Assembly (NCBI RefSeq): GCF_018687355.1
Contig: NZ_CP061288.1
Coordinates: 1,622,144 to 1,686,143, forward strand
DNA: 64,000 bases
Direction of reading: 5' to 3'
Source: Polynucleobacter sp. VK25
GTDB taxonomy: Bacteria > Pseudomonadota > Gammaproteobacteria > Burkholderiales > Burkholderiaceae
In this document: piece by piece, positions 59,392 through 64,000 of the stretch
Layout of the letters: each line of letters opens with the position of its first letter
Position numbering within the stretch: position 1 is the stretch's first letter
Program-made: the position numbers and the translations under genes
The notes under the pieces: generated by a model
Databases searched by the model: none
What the model saw: only the letters and a program-made list of their open reading frames with translations
What the model was told of the DNA's origin: nothing

Positions 59392-59437
59392 TATTTAAGT
59401 ACATCAAAACTACGTTAATGAATGTCTGATTTCAGAA

Positions 59438-61375
59438 TTACTTCTTGTCATCAACCTCTTTAAAATCAGCATCAACGACATCTGCATCAGGAGCAGCACC
59501 AGGGGCTGCACCACCAGGAGCCGCGCCAGCAGCAGCGCCGCCAGCCTTAGCCTGTTCAGCAGCCATGACTTTTTCGCCCAGCCTCTGACTTGCCTTGCCC
59601 AAAGCTTCAGTCTTCACTTCAATGGCTTCTTTATCACTACCTTTGATTGCTTCGTCCAAATCTTTCAAGGCTGCTTCAATGGCTTCTTTTTCAGAGGCCT
59701 CTAAGCTAGCACCGTGCTCTTCCAAGGCTTTCTTGGTTGAGTGAGCCAAAGCATCAGCGGTATTGCGTGCTGTTACCAGCTCAAGCGCTTTCTTGTCTTC
59801 AGCAGCATTGGCTTCAGCATCTTTCACCATGCGTTGAATTTCTTCTTCAGTCAGGCCAGAGTTTGCCTTGATGGTGATTTTGTTCTCTTTGCCAGTAGTT
59901 TTGTCTTTTGCTGTTACATGCAAAATACCGTTAGCATCAATATCAAAAGTCACTTCAATTTGTGGCATACCACGTTGTGCTGGAGCAATGCCTTCGAGGT
60001 TAAATTCACCGAGCAATTTATTTGCAGCAGCCATCTCACGCTCACCTTGGAAGCACTTAATGGTAACGGCAGGCTGGTTATCTTCTGCAGTAGAGTAAAC
60101 CTGTGAATGCTTAGTAGGAATCGTCGTGTTCTTCGGAATCATCTTGGTCATGACGCCACCAAGAGTCTCGATACCCAATGACAATGGGGTAACGTCCAAG
60201 AGCAATACGTCTTTACGATCGCCAGACAATACAGAACCCTGAATTGCGGCGCCCACGGCAACAGCCTCATCTGGGTTAACGTCTTTGCGTGGCTCTTTAC
60301 CAAAGATTTCTTTTACTTTGTCTTGAACTGCAGGCATACGAGTTTGACCGCCGACCAAAATCACGTCATCAATATCCGCCACGTTCACGCCAGCGTCTTT
60401 AATCGCAGTTAAGCAAGGACCAGCTGTACGCTTGATCAATTCTTCTACCAAAGACTCTAACTTGGCACGAGTTAACTTCAAGTTCAAATGCTTAGGACCG
60501 CTAGCGTCAGCTGTCACGTATGGCAAATTGATTTCTGTTTGTTGTGCGGATGACAACTCAATCTTGGCTTTTTCAGCAGCATCTTTCAAACGTTGCAAGG
60601 CCAATACGTCTTTGCTCAAATCAACGCCTTGTTCTTTCTTGAACTCAGCAATGATCCAGTCAATGATGCGTTGGTCGAAGTCTTCACCACCCAAGAAGGT
60701 GTCGCCGTTGGTAGAGAGCACTTCAAACTGCTTCTCACCGTCAACGTTTGCAATCTCAATGATGGAGACGTCGAATGTACCGCCGCCCAAGTCATACACG
60801 GCGATCTTGCGGTCTACTTTGTCTTGCTTGTCTAGACCGAAAGCCAATGCAGCAGCAGTAGGCTCGTTAATGATGCGCTTTACATCCAAACCAGCAATAC
60901 GGCCAGCATCTTTAGTTGCTTGGCGCTGGCTGTCATTAAAGTAAGCAGGAACAGTAATCACCGCTTCTATTACTTCTTCACCGAGATAGTCTTCAGCAGT
61001 TTTTTTCATCTTGCGCAGAATTTCAGCGGACACTTGTTGTGGCGCCATTTTTTTATCGCGTGCTGATACCCAAGCGTCGCCATTGTCTGCTTGAACAATT
61101 TCGTACGGCATCAAGCTAATATCTTTTTGCACTTCAGCATCTGTAAATTTACGACCCATCAAACGCTTCACTGCGTAGATAGTATTTTTAGGATTCGTCA
61201 CTGATTGACGTTTTGCTGGCGCACCAACCAATACTTCACCATCTTCAACGTAAGCGATGATCGATGGAGTTGTGCGACCGCCTTCGGCGTTCTCTACAAC
61301 TTTAGGTGCATTGTTTTCAACGACTGACACACATGAATTCGTGGTTCCTAAGTCGATTCCGATAATCTTTCCCAT
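59438..61375 (-). CDS. dnaK: Molecular chaperone DnaK (Hsp70)
   Basis: ATP-dependent chaperone of 645 residues. The nucleotide domain has [48 protein letters not shown] and VGGQTRMP; the substrate domain and the C-terminal EEVDDKK-like tail (FKEVDDKK) follow. GGAG lies five bases before the ATG. A sigma-32 promoter lies about 60-85 bases upstream. grpE is upstream and dnaJ downstream, the classical heat-shock set. Confidence 0.98.
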   Translation of the reverse strand: MGKIIGIDLGTTNSCVSVVENNAPKVVENAEGGRTTPSIIAYVEDGEVLVGAPAKRQSVTNPKNTIYAVKRLMGRKFTDAEVQKDISLMPYEIVQADNGDAWVSARDKKMAPQQVSAEILRKMKKTAEDYLGEEVIEAVITVPAYFNDSQRQATKDAGRIAGLDVKRIINEPTAAALAFGLDKQDKVDRKIAVYDLGGGTFDVSIIEIANVDGEKQFEVLSTNGDTFLGGEDFDQRIIDWIIAEFKKEQGVDLSKDVLALQRLKDAAEKAKIELSSAQQTEINLPYVTADASGPKHLNLKLTRAKLESLVEELIKRTAGPCLTAIKDAGVNVADIDDVILVGGQTRMPAVQDKVKEIFGKEPRKDVNPDEAVAVGAAIQGSVLSGDRKDVLLLDVTPLSLGIETLGGVMTKMIPKNTTIPTKHSQVYSTAEDNQPAVTIKCFQGEREMAAANKLLGEFNLEGIAPAQRGMPQIEVTFDIDANGILHVTAKDKTTGKENKITIKANSGLTEEEIQRMVKDAEANAAEDKKALELVTARNTADALAHSTKKALEEHGASLEASEKEAIEAALKDLDEAIKGSDKEAIEVKTEALGKASQRLGEKVMAAEQAKAGGAAAGAAPGGAAPGAAPDADVVDADFKEVDDKK

Positions 61376-61431
61376 AATTGCTCCAAAAAATTAAATTGTT
61401 TGTTGTACTGATAAATATTTCGATACCCAGT

Positions 61432-61459
61432 AAATGGGGTCTAAAAAAGGGATTTCAAG
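61432..61459 (-). promoter_or_regulatory. Sigma-32 heat-shock promoter of dnaK
   Basis: Minus strand: CTTGAAA (61459-61453), a 13-base spacer, then CCCCATTT (61439-61432). This matches the CTTGAAA/CCCCATnT consensus exactly. Transcription would start near 61425, about 50 bases before the dnaK ATG. Confidence 0.88.
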
Positions 61460-61471
61460 GGGATAAAGAGC

Positions 61472-61497
61472 AAAAAAGGCAGAAATCTGCCTTTTTT
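61472..61497 (-). terminator. Terminator between grpE and dnaK
   Basis: AAAAAAGGCAG / CTGCCTTTTTT around AAAT, lying between the grpE stop and the dnaK heat-shock promoter. Confidence 0.88.
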
Positions 61498-61532
61498 ATG
61501 CCGTTTTTGGGGTTTTACCCCACCTATCTCGC

Positions 61533-62081
61533 CTATTTTGGGGCGCTAACCGTCACTAATGCAGGTCTGAGGACCCGGTCGGCCACGGTATAGCCACGCT
61601 GCAATACCGAGACCACAGTATTGGACTCTTGCTCAGAGGGCACCGAAGCGATAGCCTGGTGGTGATGGGGGTCAAATTTATCCCCAACAGCAGGGTTAAT
61701 TTCTGTCATGCGGCCTTTTTCAAAGGCGGAGAGCAGTTGCTTAAGGGTGATTTCCAAACCTTCTTTGAATGCTTTGGCATCACCAGCATCTGTACTCAAT
61801 GCTGCATACAGACTATCTGTAACCGGCACCAAGTGCTCAGCAAAGCTTTCAATTGCAAACTTATGCGCCTTAGCAATGTCTTCTGCAGCTCGGCGGCGAA
61901 TGTTTTCACCCTCCGCTTTTGCACGCAAAAAGTTGTCCTGCAACTCACCAATCTTTTGATTGAGTTCAGCAATCTCCTGTTCAGGCGTTTTTACCGCCGG
62001 AGTTTCTGCTGCAGCTTCTGCAGCGGGCTCTACCGCAGGATTCTCTTGGTCTGGTGATGGATTTTGATTTTCTTGTGTCAT
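61533..62081 (-). CDS. grpE: Nucleotide exchange factor GrpE
   Basis: Releases ADP from DnaK. The 182-residue protein has an acidic, proline- and alanine-rich N-terminus (about 1-35), a long helix ([36 protein letters not shown]) and the C-terminal beta domain ([50 protein letters not shown] signature). It has its own sigma-32 promoter overlapping the hemH 3' end. Confidence 0.97.
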   Translation of the reverse strand: MTQENQNPSPDQENPAVEPAAEAAAETPAVKTPEQEIAELNQKIGELQDNFLRAKAEGENIRRRAAEDIAKAHKFAIESFAEHLVPVTDSLYAALSTDAGDAKAFKEGLEITLKQLLSAFEKGRMTEINPAVGDKFDPHHHQAIASVPSEQESNTVVSVLQRGYTVADRVLRPALVTVSAPK

Positions 62082-62124
62082 GGACGCTATTTTACTTTTC
62101 TATAAAGATGGCTATTACTGTGCA

Positions 62125-62152
62125 ATATGGGGTCAATTAATGCAATTTCAAG
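62125..62152 (-). promoter_or_regulatory. Sigma-32 heat-shock promoter of grpE overlapping the hemH stop
   Basis: Minus strand: CTTGAAA (62152-62146), a 13-base spacer, CCCCATAT (62132-62125). The hemH TGA stop (62150-62148) lies inside the -35 box. The expected start of transcription is near 62118, about 37 bases before the grpE ATG. Confidence 0.88.
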
Positions 62153-63242
62153 ACTTTACTTTTTCGGCCTGCTCAGCCCTTTCGTTACGCTTCGCCAATT
62201 CCGCCTCAGACTCCACGCCCAAAGACCAGCCCTGCAAATGATGGTGAGCGATATCGCTGAGAGCCTCGATCCACTTAGGGTTGCTGTTCAAGCAGGGAAT
62301 ATAACGATAGTCTTTGCCACCATGCTCTAAGAAGATTTCACGAGCTTCCATCGCAATCTCTTCGAGTGTCTCTAAGCAATCTGCCGGAAATCCTGGACAA
62401 AAAATATCGATACGCTGACAACCTTCTTTGGCTAACTTTTCAATCGTTGGGGCTGTGTATGGCTTTAACCATTCAGCCTTACCAAAGCGAGATTGGAAAG
62501 TCACAATGTATTGGCCTGGTATTAGGCCCAACAACTCCCCGAGTAAACGCCCGGTTTTCAAGCACTCACAATGATAGGGATCACCCTTCATTAAATTGCG
62601 TTTTGGCAAGCCATGAAAGGACATCACTAAACGATCACCCTTGTCAAAATCGGGACGTCCATCTTTATCCCAGCTTGATAACACTTGATCACGCAACGCA
62701 GAAATGTAAGCCGGATTGTCATGGTAGTGCTTCACTAGACGCAACTCAGGCTGATCACGCCAAGTACTCAAGACACGAAAAACCTCATCAAAGCTAGAGG
62801 CTGTAGTGGTAGCTGAATATTGTGGATATAAAGGCAATAGTAATAAACGCTCCATGCCTTGTGCCTTCAAGCTCTCCAGCGCAGATTGTGTGGATGGCTG
62901 GCCGTAGCGCATCGCCAGATCGACCAAGACAGTGTGACCCTCATCTGCAAATTTATCACCCAACTCTTTTGCTTGCAAACGTGAGTAGTGCATTAAAGGA
63001 GAGCCTAATTTTGGCAACCAAATTGAGGCATATTTTTTTGCTGAAGCACTGCTACGAATGGGCAAAATAATGCCGTTCAAAATACACCACCAAATAATGC
63101 GCGGAATTTCTACCACGCGTGGATCAGAGAGAAATTCTTTTAAGTAGGCGCGTACTGCTTTTGCTGTTGGTGCAGATGGCGTTCCTAAGTTCAATAACAG
63201 GACAGCAGTTTTAGATGCACGTAGATGCGGGTTCTGATTCAA
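62148..63242 (-). CDS. hemH: Ferrochelatase
   Basis: Inserts ferrous iron into protoporphyrin IX, the last step of heme synthesis. The 364-residue protein has TAVLLLNLGTPSAPTAKAVRAYLKEFLSDPRV, LLLPLYPQYSATTTAS, the catalytic histidine in VMSFHGLPKRN, TFQSRFGKAEWLKPYT and the glutamate in CPGFPADCLETLEEIAMEAREIF-type sequence. The start is TTG 63242. It lies between hrcA and grpE, and the grpE promoter overlaps its stop. Confidence 0.95.
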   Translation of the reverse strand: MNQNPHLRASKTAVLLLNLGTPSAPTAKAVRAYLKEFLSDPRVVEIPRIIWWCILNGIILPIRSSASAKKYASIWLPKLGSPLMHYSRLQAKELGDKFADEGHTVLVDLAMRYGQPSTQSALESLKAQGMERLLLLPLYPQYSATTTASSFDEVFRVLSTWRDQPELRLVKHYHDNPAYISALRDQVLSSWDKDGRPDFDKGDRLVMSFHGLPKRNLMKGDPYHCECLKTGRLLGELLGLIPGQYIVTFQSRFGKAEWLKPYTAPTIEKLAKEGCQRIDIFCPGFPADCLETLEEIAMEAREIFLEHGGKDYRYIPCLNSNPKWIEALSDIAHHHLQGWSLGVESEAELAKRNERAEQAEKVKS

Positions 63243-63293
63243 GATGTTTTGTCTCTAGTAATGAGTTTGAAATATAAAAAGTTGGGCTTGTGG

Positions 63294-64000
63294 TTAGGAG
63301 CTTAAAGCGCCTGATAGTAATTTTGAGGTGATATCAACAATAGGGATGACTCGATCGTATGCCATGCGCGTTGGCCCAATGACTCCAAGCGTACCTACCA
63401 CCTGGCCGTCTACGCTATATGGGGCGCTGATCACAGCCAAATCTTCATAAGGTAACAAGTCACTCTCACCACCAATAAAGATCTGAATACCATCAGCATG
63501 ACTGGATACATCGAGCAATTGCATCAGCACAGATTTCTGCTCCAACATATCGAACATCTTGCGCAACTTATCTAAGTTGGAGCTTAAGTCTCCAACATTC
63601 AGTAAGCGCCGCTCGCCAGAAAGCACCATGTCACCACGACCCATATCGTAATCAGTAACACCACTTTGCAAAGCCAGGGCCATCAATCCTGAAATATCCG
63701 CACGCAAATTATCTAGATCGGATTTCAGATGCATACGCACTTGATCAAAACTCTTTCCGGCAAACTGGGCGTTAATAAAATTACCTGCCTCAATGAGCTG
63801 ACTCGGTGTGTAATCTTGTGTTGTGGGCAATATACGGTTCTGTACATCACCCTCTGGAGTAACCATGATGAGTAAAATCTTGCCTTCGCCCAAACGCAAG
63901 AATTCAATATGCTTAAACACCTGGGCCCGCTTAGGCGTCATGACGACCCCAGCAAAATGGGTTAAGTTTGACAAAATCTGTGCTGCTGAGTTGAGCACTC
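63294..64000 (-). CDS. hrcA: Heat-inducible transcription repressor HrcA, N-terminus cut by window edge
   Basis: Repressor that binds CIRCE operators in front of chaperone genes. About 235 C-terminal residues are visible: [96 protein letters not shown] sequence at the end. The DNA-binding N-terminal domain lies beyond the right edge; the frame is open to the boundary. hrcA-hemH-grpE-dnaK-dnaJ is one strand. Confidence 0.95.
   Translation of the reverse strand, partial: VLNSAAQILSNLTHFAGVVMTPKRAQVFKHIEFLRLGEGKILLIMVTPEGDVQNRILPTTQDYTPSQLIEAGNFINAQFAGKSFDQVRMHLKSDLDNLRADISGLMALALQSGVTDYDMGRGDMVLSGERRLLNVGDLSSNLDKLRKMFDMLEQKSVLMQLLDVSSHADGIQIFIGGESDLLPYEDLAVISAPYSVDGQVVGTLGVIGPTRMAYDRVIPIVDITSKLLSGALSS

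Noticed and set aside
60432-60944. A 170-codon open frame antisense to dnaK
   Set aside because: It is fully opposite a well-supported gene, has no family motif, and is explained by the third-codon composition of dnaK.
63988-64000. Sequence TTGAGCACTC resembling half of a CIRCE operator
   Set aside because: It lies inside the hrcA coding frame, has no matching second arm within nine bases, and the codons are those expected for HrcA.
1-64000. Mobile elements, CRISPR arrays, prophage, tRNA or rRNA genes
   Set aside because: No transposase-like frames, no regular short repeats, and no cloverleaf-like or CCA-ended sequence in the gaps were seen; all gaps are under 300 bases.

Overview
The window looks like core chromosome of a betaproteobacterium in the Burkholderiaceae, most likely Polynucleobacter or a close relative. 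The evidence is the gene set and order (divergent Rieske/xseB-ispA-dxs, ribF-ileS-lspA-coaBC-dut, hemH-grpE-dnaK-dnaJ), short intergenic gaps, moderate GC judged by eye, and family members typical of Burkholderiales (BPSS1780-type membrane protein, DUF3579, APH-type homoserine kinase, TctBA). The genus call is an inference from recall. I saw no insertion sequence, prophage, CRISPR array, tRNA or rRNA. No gap between genes exceeds 300 bases; the longest is the clpS/csp gap (about 285).

Layout. 1-2181 (minus): dxs (cut by the window start), ispA and xseB, an isoprenoid group. 2344-4339 (plus): a Rieske oxygenase and a 3-mercaptopyruvate-type sulfurtransferase. 4356-8878 (minus): ZIP metal transporter, Tat-exported dienelactone-hydrolase-like protein, polA. 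8962-11135 (plus): small exported protein, homoserine kinase, membrane protein. 11144-13519 (minus) uvrD and 13544-17350 (plus) valS-galU diverge from a 24-base gap. 17416-20282 (minus): alaS with an overlapping tusA-like gene. 20404-24244 (plus): tctBA, then glnS. 24225-27454: SDR protein (minus), then a flavin/2Fe-2S reductase and argD (plus). 27458-28849 (minus): ispH and an FKBP; 28880-30132 (plus): radC, rpmB and rpmG. 30196-33603 (minus): fatty acid desaturase, rsmB-like methyltransferase, purN. 33643-39657 (plus): ribF-ileS-lspA-coaBC-dut. 39722-42647 (minus): clpS-clpA and a small unknown gene. 42933-44031 (plus): cold-shock protein, DUF192 protein, small membrane protein. 44077-46677 (minus): ppnP, argG, argF. 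46830-47144: DUF3579. Then rpsT (minus), murJ and a SirB1-type protein (plus), a DedA protein (minus), miaA (plus) and purM (minus). 52906-58174 (plus): AI-2E-type transporter, hda, HAD phosphatase, pcnB, folK, panB. 58201-64000 (minus): dnaJ, dnaK, grpE, hemH and a 5'-truncated hrcA.

Four aminoacyl-tRNA synthetases (Val, Ala, Gln, Ile), miaA, rsmB, two large-subunit and one small-subunit ribosomal protein genes, and the DnaK/ClpA chaperone-protease genes make this a housekeeping region. I found no convincing undescribed multi-gene system. The more interesting signals are regulatory: two near-perfect sigma-32 promoters (one overlapping the hemH stop codon), a set of -10 hexamers 7-10 bases from start codons suggesting leaderless mRNAs (including one shared by divergent uvrD and valS), structured or unusual leaders (Rieske gene, murJ, argF, clpS/csp), and a DXS cofactor motif reading GDS instead of GDG. 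Most start codons were chosen by family alignment from memory and visible Shine-Dalgarno sites, not by computation.
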